From Diadema setosum (lineage: Eukaryota > Echinodermata > Echinoidea > Diadematoida > Diadematidae), in contig NC_092686.1 of NCBI RefSeq assembly GCF_964275005.1, positions 41,786,333-41,850,332 on the forward strand: a DNA stretch of 64,000 bases, in the 5' to 3' direction. Made by a program: the position numbers and the translations under genes. Below the pieces are notes generated by a model, which was not told where the DNA came from, made no database searches, and worked only from the letters and a program-made list of their open reading frames with translations. Positions 50,701-59,935 of this stretch are shown here, piece by piece. Each line of letters opens with the position of its first letter. Position 1 is the first letter of the stretch.

Positions 50701-50948
50701 TATACACCGGATGATATGGATGCACGGACACAATGTTGACAATAATAGTATACCAAAGTAGCCTTCACGCTGTGAGCCCCAATACCGATGACCCATGACT
50801 TTGTACGCTCTTAAGATTGCAACCCTACTCTTATAGTGTATTCTATAATTGACTGGTCAATCTATTAAATTTGGTTACCGACATACCCCTTGGAACAGGC
50901 TCCTCTGAAGAGCAGAGAGGCTATGCTTTTAACAGTGCTGGCTGCCAT
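41643..50948 (-). CDS. Class II aldolase/adducin-domain protein, likely mitochondrial (6 exons)
   Basis: Splicing six exons (50948-50887, 50050-49970, 47198-47006, 45987-45813, 42527-42277, 41798-41643) gives 918 bp, or 305 residues plus TGA. All introns are GT/AG and all phases join. Residues 1-48 are rich in Arg, Lys, Ser and Ala, have no acidic residue, and include QRWLST around 35-40, like a mitochondrial presequence. The fold follows from about 60: CNHLTMR (84-90), VVPYG (103-107), HTH (161-163) and GQHGVLTVG (226-234). H161, H163 and H228 are the presumed metal ligands by analogy with fuculose-phosphate aldolase. The family includes sugar-phosphate aldolases, epimerases and adducin heads, and this branch resembles bacterial proteins of unknown substrate. 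The ATG context (AAAATGG) is good. Substrate and reaction are unknown, and localisation is inference. Confidence 0.9.
42277..42527 (-). CDS. Aldolase gene exon 5 (GQHG motif)
   Basis: Acceptor ATTTACAG| and donor TTCAG|GTTAGT. It encodes about 84 residues, including the third presumed metal ligand in IMGQHGVLTVG and the helix DAFDALYYLERAAKVQ, typical of the C-terminal part of the domain. The preceding intron 4 (3285 bp) is swollen by the repeats at 42704-45590. Confidence 0.93.
42704..42825. mobile_element. Short hairpin MITE in aldolase intron 4
   Basis: The segment opens GGGGCCTATCTTATAAAG and closes CTTCATAAGACGGGGCCC. Arms with GACTTGTGAT...AATCACAAG pair around a short loop. This is a 122-bp hairpin of the GGGCC...TTATAAAG type also seen at 54120-54243. 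Confidence 0.65.
42836..44060. mobile_element. About 1.2-kb element with internal tandem array (intron 4)
   Basis: The left border reads AAGCGCGCCGGAAC followed by a G run, GGCAAAA and GGGGGCAC. The right border is the inverse: GTGCC/GGGGGCA words, AAAACTCGTTTTGCCCC and CCGCTTCCGGCGCCCTTG. Between them are four direct units starting at 42905, 43124, 43329 and 43556. Each has TGACG(G/A)TGTGAGAT, GAGGGAGCGAAGC, ACAGAGT, AAAGTCGCGTTT and GGACTATGAT. The array (about 42880-43750) is non-coding. The matching inverted ends suggest it is the body of one transposon. Confidence 0.6.
44606..44806. mobile_element. Palindromic MITE in aldolase intron 4
   Basis: Centred near 44729: AGAACTATTCACTTCGGGGC and GCCCCTCAGTGAATAGTTCT are inverted. 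Outwards, GAGTTTCTTGTTAAAACTAT pairs with ATAGTTTGAACAAGAAACTC, and ACAAATGTACTTTGCC with GGCAAAGTATATTTGT. Confidence 0.65.
44953..45357. mobile_element. Palindromic element, GGGTTCACACGTAC ends (intron 4)
   Basis: The left end GGGTTCACACGTACAAATTA and the inverse right end TAATTGGTGTACGTGCGAAC bound 405 bp. The interior repeats AGCGGGAT, CTCGAGAT and GATCGCGATGC-type palindromic words and several GTTCACACG boxes. A related fragment with AGCGGGATGTCGATTGCGAT and ATGTTCACACGGGCAC lies at about 41903-41950, close to exon 6. Confidence 0.7.
45385..45590. repeat. Tandem repeat, about 83-bp period, 2.5 copies
   Basis: ATGCGCAATGTCAGAATTG (45389), GTGCGCAATGTCAAAATTGC (45472) and CTGCGCACAATTTCAGAATT (45556) mark successive units, each followed by TTTACAGAGTGACG-type sequence in the first two. 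It lies in intron 4, just before exon 4 in plus-strand order. Confidence 0.75.
45813..45987 (-). CDS. Aldolase gene exon 4 (metal-binding HxH)
   Basis: Acceptor TATTTTAG| and donor CCTAG|GTGAGA. It encodes VTASSLVGVDFETGEKVEGE, then GVALQTAVCIHVPIHRMRYE and MDGTTAVMHTHQPYVLAL. The HTH pair is the central metal-binding motif of class II aldolase domains. Confidence 0.92.
47006..47198 (-). CDS. Aldolase gene exon 3 (N-terminal part of the domain)
   Basis: Acceptor CCTCATCAG| follows a C/T-rich tract, and the donor is CGACAG|GTTAGG. It encodes SPLDQACRQKANYEARVELA, then the helix AAYRAVDLHGLGEG and the loop VCNHLTMRAP, ending VVPYGLQWRQ. The NHLT segment corresponds to the substrate-phosphate loop of the family. 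Confidence 0.9.
47805..48420. mobile_element. Long palindromic element after TTAA (intron 2)
   Basis: TTAA at 47801-47804 is followed by AGGGGAAATCCAGTCCAAAT. The right arm ends ATATTTGGACTGGGAT. CTGATAAAAAAAGAGTAA pairs with TACTCTTTCTTATCAG, and AAAATTTGATTGAAATCAGA with its inverse. The last bases of the right end are diverged, so the second TTAA is lost. Confidence 0.65.
48903..49110. mobile_element. Palindrome GCGAATTCTAGGGAATT (intron 2)
   Basis: ATGTTTGCGAGCGTAGCGAA / TTCTAGGGAATTTTAAG on the left pairs with CCTGAAATTCCCTAGAATTT / GCTATGTTCGCAAACATTCG on the right. The interior repeats TTGCAATCAAATTCG and its inverse. A compact MITE-like palindrome of about 208 bp. Confidence 0.65.
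49970..50050 (-). CDS. Aldolase gene exon 2 (presequence part 2)
   Basis: Acceptor TACTAAAG| and donor AACAG|GTAAGG bound an 81-bp exon. The used frame encodes FTGRHSRAAPTLLQ then RWLSTATSTKQNS, with no acidic residue. An ATG in another frame (MAINGYIY...) is open but ends in phase 0, which does not join exon 3. Phase compatibility selects the frame given here. Confidence 0.75.
50887..50948 (-). CDS. Aldolase gene exon 1 (start codon, presequence part 1)
   Basis: Begins AACAAAATGGCAGCC and encodes MAASTVKSIASLLFRGACSK plus two bases of the next codon. It ends AAGGG|GTATGT (phase 2). The residues are small, hydroxylated and basic, as in an amphipathic import signal. Intron 1 is 836 bp. Confidence 0.8.
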
Positions 50949-52885
50949 TTTGTTATCAGCTGTACGTCGGCTGGATGTGGTGACAACACACAGTGCCTAC
51001 ATAGCTTGCAGAACACTCATAGTCTCGCTTCCAGCGCTTTGATTATTTGAAACTTAAAACTACAATAGTTTTTTGTCTGTCTCTTCGGAATTTTCATCTT
51101 TGAGGAAAACTTTGTATAAAAGATAGGATTTGTCATCATGGACGCCGTCACATGCAAGAAAATAAGCGGATGGAACAGCAAATACTTCAGACAGCTTGTT
51201 CAAATGGGGCTGAAAAGTTAGCATGCAGGGGTAAAGATATCGCATTACCTGCATGGTTGAACTTCCCCCCTGTCTGTCTCAACATCTCAACACAATGGTG
51301 TCCAAAGTTCAAGGGGGCGTGTTGTCTCACATTCTAGTAAACCTGGCTATGGAATTGATTTAAAAGTGTGTCCCCTTGTCATGTTTGTGTTTGTGTTTGT
51401 GTATGTGTGTGTGTGCGTGTGTGCTTCCCAAAACTTTATTTCCTATACTTCCGGCGTTTCTGAAACCTCTAGTTTGCTTTTACTCCGTTTATTTCTGCTA
51501 AACATAACATGAAGTGAAACTATACTGTAATTAAGCATCCGAGAAGCCGGTCATTTTGATGTCGCAAATTATATGATGTGTGCATGCATGAAGAGCAAAG
51601 AAAAAGTGCGATATGAGGGTCAATTACAGATCTCTGATGGTATCCCTTATCCATACGAAATACATTCTCGCATTCCGTTGCATTCAGGCCTCACACGCGT
51701 AAAATTTACGTAAAATTAATGTGCCAGCTCAAGTCCCATCACTTTGTCGTTACAAAGAAACTGAAATAAATGAAGAAAACGCATGGTATAAAGTCATACC
51801 AGCTTGGTAAAAACTAATTAGCTGTGGATGATTAGGGTGAATCTCTCTTCAAAATTGGCCTCATTTGGAGGCTGGATCCGCATTTTTAGTCTTAATTCAG
51901 AATGTCTTGTATTTGTTCCAACGTAGCTCAAGAACACACGTGCAATTTTTTGAGAAGTGAAATCACAGTCTTCCTTTGGGAAGGAAATCTGAGCGGATTT
52001 TGAGCAGAGCTCCCTTTTAAACATTAGGCCATGGCTCGTCAGTGGGTGTCTGCAGTGACATCTTCACATTGTATATGCTATAGGTGTTAGAAAAATCCCA
52101 CTTTTGATCCTTCATACATGTAGTTCAAAAATTATGCTACTATGTCATTGACATGAATTATAGCTGAGTAGTGTATGTACAGTTTAGTTGGAGGTGATTT
52201 GAATTTTAAAGCATAAATCATTTTCATTAAATCCATGATTCATTTTAAAGTTAAGTTCCAGATTTTGATCCAATTTGAACCCTGTGTACAAAATTGAACA
52301 TTACATAGGAACCAATGACGTACATGTGAGTGTGTGCTTACAATGCCCCTAAACCTGTAAACAATATATGTATACCACGAATACCTCCTTTTCAGAGCTC
52401 TGTTCTGGTCTCTTGCTCCAAGGTACACTATTAAAATCAATGCTCTATTGATAATTCATAATGGATTGCCCTTATAACTGCTAGTCTGAATTCATAGTGA
52501 AGGGTAGATTCAAGATTCAAATTTATTTAATTTCCATCAAATAAACAGAGAAATTATATGCAATGTATAAGCAGAACATATTTGTAAAAATTGAAGAAAA
52601 AAAAAACAACACCCGCGAATTAACAAAAGTACATGTGAAATGAGTAACAAATGAAGAAAACACAATTGTATTTTTAAAAATATATAACCCGCGGTCACAA
52701 TAAAGTTACAGAGAATTGTCTTTCATGTACATATATTCTGACACATTTTCTTGTCATGACCAACTTTATATCACATTTTGTATCTTGCTTGTATGTATTT
52801 TTTTTCTTTTTTTGTTAAGTACATGTACAGATGTGAAGTGAAATATGAAAATAAACGTGCTGGACTGTTCACTGTGTCTCGAGTA
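50949..52885. other. Upstream region of the aldolase gene; no other gene
   Basis: The first 150 bp upstream of the start codon presumably holds the 5' UTR and promoter. I see no TATA box. GAACTTCCCCCCTG and TG-rich tracts (51385-51422) follow. A LINE-3'-like minus-strand end (GATGGAAATTAAATAAATTT read on minus) lies near 52503-52545. No exon is supported. Confidence 0.45.
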
Positions 52886-55375
52886 AAGGCCCTGTCACAC
52901 CCTTCCGGGTAAGCTACGCGTGCTTGTTGCGAATAGGGATTTTCCAGCACGCAGGAGAAAAGAATGTTGGCGAATTCCATACTTGCGTCTTACTGCTAGA
53001 CGCGTGCTATTTACCTGCTACTTGGGTGTATTCCGTGTGACCTGCTTGAGAGCTTTGAAACCGATCTTCAGCTGATTTTCAGCTACGAGTGACATACGGG
53101 GACTGCGAAGTACCTGCGTTACAGCTGCGAAGTACCTACGTGGGACTTGCCTGCTAAAGGCCTCCTATTGGTGTCGGTGTTCTGAGCTACATCTGCGGGC
53201 AAACCCCGCGACTCACTCGGAACGAGTTTTGAGCATGCTCATGGCCTTGTCACATCGTGTCTGGGGAAGTCTTGCGGGTTGACTTATGGGGAAAAATTTT
53301 TGCTACCCGGACCTCCCAGCAGTTGGTCCGCACCTGACATTATACCTAGCGCGTATCTCGCCCGTAGTTGCCCGAAGGTGCGCACGCAAGTTCGATTTAC
53401 CCGCAGCCAAGTTTTGAGCATGACCAAAACTTTTTCTGGGTGAGTCGCGGGGATTGCCCACAGAGGTCCACGCAGAACGCCAGTAGGAGGCCCTTAGCGG
53501 CACCTCGCAGGCAACTCCAACGCAGGTACTTCGCAGCCCCCGTATGCGGCCAAGATAATGATATTCTGTGGGACTTCTGCCGTTCCTTCAGAGGGATTCC
53601 TTCACCGAGTTGTCAGCCCTCATCACTCGTCACCCATGTGCCTGACACGCAGGTCACATGTAAGAAGAACGTAAGTAGCCCGGCTCCAACAAAAAATAAT
53701 CCATTGTCCTGCGTGCTGGAAAATCCCCACAAGCAACAATACTGCCTAGCTTGCCCGGAAAGGTGTGACATGCAGGGCCTAAACTTGGCTGCGGGTAAAT
53801 AGGACTTGCTTGCGCAACTCCGAGTAACTACGGGTAAGATACGTGCTAGGTACTGTCATGTGCGGATCATCTGCGGGGACCTTCGGGTTGCAGAAATTGT
53901 TCTTCGCAAGTCGCAAGCAAGGCCCTGTCACACCTTTCTGGGTAAGCTACGGGCTTGTTGCGAGATATTCCATGGGGTGTTTCATAAAGCTGTTCGTAAA
54001 GTTACGAACGACTTGCGAGCAACTGGTGATCAGTTCTTGTACTGAATTATGTATAGCACATCAGAACTGGTCACCAGTCGCTCGTAAGTTGTTTGTAACT
54101 TTACATGAACAGCTTTATAAAACAGGGCCCAGGGCTCTGTTTTATGAAGAGTTAAAATTGATTATATTTCAACTTTAAGTCCATGGCAGCCTGTGTGGTA
54201 AGGAAATTTAAAGTCGATTTTATCTTTTGACAAAACGGGGCCCAGGTCGCAGGAGAATTTCCCTTGGGCGGACAAGGATGTTTTCAAGTTCCGTACTTGC
54301 GTCTTCCTGCTGGACGCGTGCTACTTACCTGCAACTTACGTGTATTCTGTGTGACCTGCGTGAGAGCTTCGAAACAGATCCGTTTTCAGTTACGAGCGAT
54401 ATACGGGGACTGCGAAGTACCTGCGTGGGAGTTGCCTGCGAGGTGCTACTGGTGTTCTGCGTGTACCTCCGTGGGCAAACCCCCTTTCTGTGGAAGACTT
54501 GCGGGTTGACTTGCGGGGAAAAAATTTGCTACCCGGACCTCCACGCAGTTGGCACGCGCACCTGACATTACCCAGCGCGTATCTCGCCCGTAGTTGCCCG
54601 GAGGTGCGCACGCAAGTCCGATTTACCCGCAGCCAAGTATTGAGCATGGCCAAAACTTTTTCCTGGTGAGTCGCGGGGCTTGCCTGCAGAGGTCCACGCA
54701 GAACGCAAGTAGGAGGCCCGAGGCCCGCAAATCACAGACAGTTGGCCCGCTTGAAGTAGGTAAGTTGCCCGTGGATCCATGCTTATTGGCCGGAAGCGTG
54801 TGTCATCTGCGGGCATTCTACGGGCATAATACGGGTATTTTACTGGCAAGGAACGGTGTCGGCACTGCCAATATCCGTGTAGCTGATCAGTTCTGCGGGA
54901 GTGGAGCGAGCTACAGAAGCAAATTGCGTGCATGCTGAGGGTCAGTTACTGTCTTCCTATTGGGATTCATTCACCGAGTTTTCAGCCCTCACTCATACCC
55001 CCACCTATGAGCCTGACAGCCTGACACAGGTCACACAGAATACACGTAAGTAGAAGGCAAGTACCACGGGTCCATCAAGTAAGACGCATGCGAAACTCGC
55101 CCAAATCCTTGTCCACCTGCAAAAATTGTCCAGCGTGCTGGAAAATCCCCACAAGCAACAAGCCCGCCTAGCTTGCCCGGAAAGGTGTGACAGGGCCTAA
55201 ATTTGGCTGCGGGTGAATAGGACTTGTGTGCGGAAATCCGGGTGACTACGAGTGAGATACGTGCTAGGTACTGTCATGTGTGGGTCATCTGCGGGGACCC
55301 CCGGGTAGTAATAATTGTTCTTCCCAAGTCTCACGCAAGGCTTGCCCGGAAAGGTGTGACCGGGCCTTAAAGGGG
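52886..55375. mobile_element. Complex of nested palindromic elements, GGCCCTGTCACACC ends
   Basis: GGCCCTGTCACACC occurs near 52887 and 53927 (forward), and its inverse GGTGTGACAGGGCC-type sequence near 53763, 55181 and 55352. Repeated interior blocks include TTGCGGGTTGACTT, GGGGAAAAATTTTTGCTACC, GTCGCGGGG, CCCGTAGTTGCCCG and CTGCGAAGTACCTGCG. The reading frames across it (up to 144 codons) follow the GC-rich repeat and are not conserved between copies. At least two copies are present, one split by the elements at 53972-54243. Confidence 0.6.
53972..54243. mobile_element. Two small hairpin MITEs nested in the 53-55 kb complex
   Basis: The first (about 53972-54130) has arms TTTCATAAAGCTGTTCGTAA / AGTTACGAACGACTTGCGAG and their inverse GAACAGCTTTATAAAACAGG. 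The second (about 54128-54243) runs GGGCTCTGTTTTATGAAGAG to TTTTGACAAAACGGGGCCC. Both abut GGGCCC, like the hairpin at 42704. Confidence 0.6.
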
Positions 55376-55440
55376 ACGTCCAGTTTTGGTTGGCGACGGC
55401 ACATCAGAATTATTATTATTATTATTATTTTTTTAGCAAG
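55371..55440 (+). mobile_element. Left-end fragment of a TTAA-type palindrome
   Basis: TTAA at 55367-55370 is followed by AGGGGACGTCCAGTTTTGG, which resembles the start of the elements at 47805 and 55902. It directly adjoins the GGCC terminus of the preceding complex. The partner end was not found. Confidence 0.4.
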
Positions 55441-55901
55441 ATAATGAGAAACCACTTATGAAACATGAAAGACCATTGAATTTTATGGGGAATTCAGTAA
55501 TTCTAGGCCAGTAACTAGTATTTTTATGAGGGGTTCAGAATTAGAAAAAGTGGACCACTTCCGGGTTTAATCAGCTAACAAGCAAAAATCGTTTCTCGTG
55601 CATGCCACTTCCGGGTTTCATCGGCTGACAAGCAAACACACAAACCCACAAGCCCCTTTTCATTTTTTTTTCCAAACAATTTTAATTTGTTCTTGAAAGA
55701 GTTCAAAGTTTGAGCTGTTGATATTGCATATAAAATGAAAACACGCGAAGAAGGTAAGCACATGTTTTCGTGTGCTTGCATACACTACATCTCAGGATGA
55801 ATAAAGACTAGCTGTGATAGTGGAATTTCTTATGAATATGTAATCAGGTAATAGAGCATTCAAACCGTGGCTATCGTTCAGGACCATTGTCTGGGTGTTA
55901 A
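55376..55901. other. Non-coding stretch, no gene seen
   Basis: The stretch contains (ATT)n at 55410-55430 and two copies of CACTTCCGGGTTT about 45 bp apart. The minus-strand frame at 55575-55781 has no support. Confidence 0.5.
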
Positions 55902-56285
55902 AGGGATGGTACAGTATTGGTGGAGATGAGAATTGGGCTTTTAACTTTTTGCGAGATACCAAGACTGAAACACTTATGGTATAGTAGAGAGCATACCATT
56001 TTAAGAGGAATTCAAAGTTTATTTGATGAAAATCAGGTTTGGAATGACTGAAACATCCAAAAACAAAGTAAAACAAAGCGATCGTAATAAAGTGTGGGTC
56101 CCACACTTTATTACAATCGCTCTTTTTTGGATATCTCAGCCATTTCAAAGCCAATTTTCATCAAATAAACGTTGAATTCCTCATATAATTACATGCTCTT
56201 TCATATTTCATAAGAGGTTTCTCATTATCTCACCAAAAATGTTAGAAATCTGAAATTAGGTCTTAACCAAAACTATACGACCCCT
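55902..56285. mobile_element. Palindromic element bounded by TTAA
   Basis: TTAA|AGGGATGGTACAGTATTGG is at the left and ACTATACGACCCCT|TTAA at the right. The arms are inverted copies around a perfect centre (AAAGTGTGGGTCCCACACTT, near 56099). TTCATCAAATAAAC and TTTCATATTTCATAAGAGG are shared with the half-copy at 31515-31640. No coding capacity. Confidence 0.8.
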
Positions 56286-56671
56286 TTAACCACACACTCC
56301 CATACACACCAATTGACCCCTGGAAAGTTCAAGTTTTGTACAGAGGGTTGAAAATCGAGCAAAACCTGAACCCTAACAAAATAAATCTTGACTTTAATGA
56401 AACTGATTTATTCTTTCATTTTTTAATTACCTCCAACAATGCACTATTTAACTCATAAAAGTGTTATCGGATATATAGTATTTGAACTATTAAGGGTCAA
56501 AAGTGGGAAATGCATTTTTTGTATAAACACCTACAGTGTAGTACAATCACATGTATAGCTGGCTATAAGGGTGTCTTTAACCTTGATTATGTATGCTGCG
56601 GAAGGCATTCATATTTTACAAAAACTGTTGATTTCATCAAGACTAATGAAAAATCCTCCAAATAATGAACT
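56286..56671. other. Non-coding stretch, no gene seen
   Basis: AT-rich, with only short frames and no recognisable structure. Confidence 0.5.
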
Positions 56672-57004
56672 TATAGGCCCGAATTCACGAAGGTGGTACA
56701 AATGAAACCATGGTTTAAACCATGGACAAAATCTATGGAGCGCCAAGTGTCGCATGGAATATTTCGTTACGAAATCAGTCATTTCGTCAATGAAATGATG
56801 ATTTTGTAACGAAATGACAACGTTTGGTAACCAAATGAACACTTTGTCCACGAAATGATAATTTCGTTAACGAAACGGTCATTTTGTCGACGAAATGACC
56901 AATTTCGTAACGAAATATTCCGTGCGACACTTGGCACTCCACAGCTTTTGTCCATGGTTTAAACCATGGTTTCATTTGTACCACCTTCGTGAATTCGGGC
57001 CATA
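56672..57004. mobile_element. High-identity palindrome with nested CCATGG palindromes
   Basis: About 110 bp at each end are inverted copies with only a handful of mismatches, starting GGCCCGAATTCACGAAGG. Each arm contains the perfect 18-bp palindrome CCATGGTTTAAACCATGG. The centre is a run of AACGAAATGA / TCATTTCGT units. TATA and ATA flank the ends. The near-identical arms suggest recent insertion or gene conversion between arms. Confidence 0.8.
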
Positions 57005-58645
57005 GGGCCTCTAACTTACCCGATATAAAAAGGCAAACATCCGATACTTGGGATTCTTTGATCATCTAATTTTCCCAGCTTAGATAAATGAAAGATGATA
57101 TTTGTGCAAGACTGCTAAGATAAAGGTATAATCACGTATATGGATCACGGTAGTACCTTAGTTTATTAATATGCATGTCCTTCTTACCTATACCTTGTTC
57201 CAAAGCCGAATCCGGGTGAGTGACATCGCATCGAGATGTATCTGGCAGTTTCCGTGAAAAAAAAAAACAAAAACCAGCCAAACAAACAAAAGCAAAAGCG
57301 GAGCAAACTTTCCTTTGTTAATGTTCATATGTGTTCACATGATTTGTTGATATTATTAAGTATGTATGTGTTTACGTATGTACATGGGATCAGGAATATG
57401 ATATATTACGTGCTTTTATGTAAATATAAAATATGAAAGTCCGGTCTACGTTGTGGTCAGGCGCCCTCATGCAGGAACATTATTCTCTTGAAAAGTGCAA
57501 ATGGAATTAACTATGCTTTTCCAGAAAAAAAAATAGGGACCCTATTAAAAACAATTTGCCCCACACAATACTGACATGAAGTTAGACCATAATGAATTAA
57601 AGACGAATCAAACATTATAATGAAATATACAGTGTTATGCTATCAATGTAATATTAGGGAGCTTATAAAAATGTTTATTACCATGTACTTACGATGATAA
57701 TCATTAATGTCATTTCATTTCTGCAAAGTATGCATTGTTTGTCTCATACCATTATACATTCACTCGCATATACATTTTATCCTATACTTTATAGCTTGGA
57801 CTTCTTTACTTTTTGCTTGTATACTTTGTATTATGTATCGCAATTTGTTTGATGGAAATAAAGTAATTGAATTTAATAACTGTTTTCTTCCTTTTCTATT
57901 TCAAAAGAATGAAATTATGTGATCATTTACATGTTTACAAACACATACATTATGTATTGAAGAAATCAAGTTTGAGGCGGACGATGCTCTGTATTTTTCC
58001 CTTAATCAAACTTTCTCACTTACAGGTCCATTTTTGCTCTGATTTCGGGTGAGTGCACTGTTTGATTAAGTGCAGATAAGGTGGGTCCTTTCAATAGAAG
58101 GATTGTATCACACACAGGAAGCTTTTGCTTTGGCACGAATGGCTCTTCCAAACACAACCCTGATAATATAAACTAGGTCGGTGCAATCTCCATGTTCCTA
58201 AATTTCATACCCGCATGTGGTTTATATCCGTGTAGTGTCAGCAAAATAAACCCGGGGGGGGGGGGGGGTATATAACAAAAAGTACACTTTTTCTGGTCAC
58301 CGTGCATTTCTTGACTGTCTTTCGAATCTACAGTTTATTTTCTTCTTCTTTTTCTTCTTCTTCTTCTTCTTCTTTTTACTCTGTCCTGGAAATGGGCATC
58401 AAGTTAACGAATCAGAAGACCATCCCTCATCTATGATACTGTGAAAAGGACCAGCAGAGAAGGTAGTATCATACCAGTGGACAAATGCGTTTTACGATGA
58501 TTCAACGTGGATACATCTTTTGTCAAATAAATGATTTTGATTTGGAATACTCGTTATGCTGATATTGTTATACATTGTACTATGCTTTATCTCTTCCAGC
58601 TAATACGTATTTGTTGTTAAAACGTCAGCAAACGATGAAAAACTT

Positions 58646-58649
<4 letters not shown>
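57005..58649. other. Non-coding stretch, no gene seen
   Basis: The stretch contains GATGGAAATAAAGTAATTG at about 57852-57870 (LINE-3'-like), a G run near 58252-58268 and a TTC-rich pyrimidine tract at 58338-58375. No exon is supported. Confidence 0.5.

Positions 58650-58706
<57 letters not shown>
58650..58706. repeat. (TA)n microsatellite, left of the Tc1-like element
   Basis: About 28 TA units. A second (TA)n tract lies at 60225-60250 immediately right of the transposon, so the element probably inserted into one longer tract. Confidence 0.95.
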
Positions 58707-58708
<2 letters not shown>

Positions 58709-58740
58709 CACACACTCAGCAAAACAAGTAAGTTCCCAAA

Positions 58741-59137
58741 GGGCGGTGAGTTGGCTCAGTCGGTAGCGCGTCTGCCTCACGATCACGCGGCCCGGGTTCG
58801 AACCCGAGTCTGGACTGAGCAATGTTGTGTGTAAACATACCGTCCCCTCTAGCAAGAGGCAAAACACTCTGTCCCTCGGATAGGACATAAAATGGAGGTC
58901 CCGTGTATGAGAGAGTCACAGCTCATGCACGTAAAAGATCCCGCTTCATTCATTCATCGCAAAGAGCAGGGTGTCTAACCCGGTGAAGTGGTCCCACCCC
59001 ACATCCAACTGGACCCCATGGAAGACCAGCTTAGTGTAGCTGAATATGGGCTATCCAGCCATCTTCGCAGATGGAAAATGAACAACAACAACAACAACAG
59101 CAACAACAACAGCAACAACAACAGCAACAACAACAGC

Positions 59138-59202
<65 letters not shown>

Positions 59203-59205
59203 CCC
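58741..59205 (+). mobile_element. tRNA-derived SINE, full length, CAA/CAG tail
   Basis: The head carries box A TGGCTCAGTCGG (58752-58763) and box B GGTTCGAACCC (58795-58805), with CTCACGA in the anticodon-loop position, so a Val(CAC)-type tRNA ancestor is possible. A body of about 250 bp follows (GACATAAAATGGAGGTCCCG, ACGTAAAAGATCCCGC, GCAAAGAGCAGGGTG, CCATGGAAGACCAGCTTAG). The tail is a CAACAACAG/CAA repeat to 59204. It is a SINE rather than a tRNA gene, because a second copy with the same body exists at 35840-36697. Confidence 0.88.
59081..59204. repeat. (CAA)n/(CAG) tail of the SINE
   Basis: About 40 CAA triplets with CAG every fourth or fifth unit in the first third, then pure CAA. The Gln, Asn and Leu/Val homopolymer frames here are by-products of the repeat. 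Confidence 0.95.
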
Positions 59206-59599
59206 CTAACAATTTTTGATATATCTCAAAAAGTATTGTATGGATTTTCATAATTCAAACGGAAATGGATAGGGAATTTCATAACTCATAACATGAATGG
59301 CATATCATTGCCACCAGATATCATTATTGGTGTAAAAAATGCATTTTATGTCAAAATGCATGGGGAAAAATGTTGCACTTGTGGATATATGAAGCATATT
59401 GTATACATTTCCTATGTAAGTTAGCAAATTACCTTTTTAAATTGTGTAATTCTCAGGAATTTCTTCAGGTACAATGTGCTTCCCTATCAAACAGATGTTA
59501 TGCATACTTTTTAAACAATAGCATTTTCAATATGAAAATATTGGTAGAAACCATGTGATTTGTAATTCCAATTTGGGTTGATCACATTAATGTGCCTAT

Positions 59600-59935
59600 G
59601 GCCATTTTGCATCATTCGCTCAAGTTGTAGATCAGTTTGTTCAGGGAAATGGCATCAAACGTATGGAGTGGCCTGCAAGATCCCCTGACTGTAATCCAGT
59701 AGAGAATCTTTGGGATATCATTAAGCGGAAAGCGAGCAAGAAGGTGAAAGATGACACTTCACTGCAAGAATTTCAGCGCATCTTGCAGAGAGCATGGCCC
59801 AACATTGAGCAGCGCCAAGTACAAACTTTAGTTAACAGTATGAGGAAGAGATGCCGGCTGGTCATTGAAGCGGATGTTGGACATATCAATAATTATCAAA
59901 TACTTCACTGTATGCTCATGAAAAGAAAGAGATAG
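59600..59935 (+). pseudogene. Tc1-like transposase, C-terminal remnant
   Basis: The frame reads FAQVVDQFVQGNGIKRMEWP, then ARSPDCNPVENLWDIIKRK and about 60 more residues to a TAG after KRKR. W-P-A-R-S-P-D-x-N-P-x-E-N-L-W is the hallmark of the last third of Tc1/DD34E transposases and includes the third catalytic acid (the Glu of NPVEN). The first two catalytic aspartates and the DNA-binding domains are gone, and an in-frame stop lies just upstream. The frame lies between the inverted repeats of the element. Confidence 0.88.

Noticed and set aside
53368..54938. Cluster of frames of 110-144 codons on both strands
   Set aside because: They lie in nested GC-rich palindromic repeats, occur in several frames at once and carry no protein motif.
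58741..58815. A tRNA gene with good A and B boxes
   Set aside because: It is the head of a dispersed SINE. The same tRNA-like head and body recur at 35840-36697, and the sequence runs on into a CAA tail.
58975..59253. Poly-Leu, poly-Val, poly-Asn and poly-Gln frames
   Set aside because: They arise from the CAA/CAG tail of the SINE in different frames.
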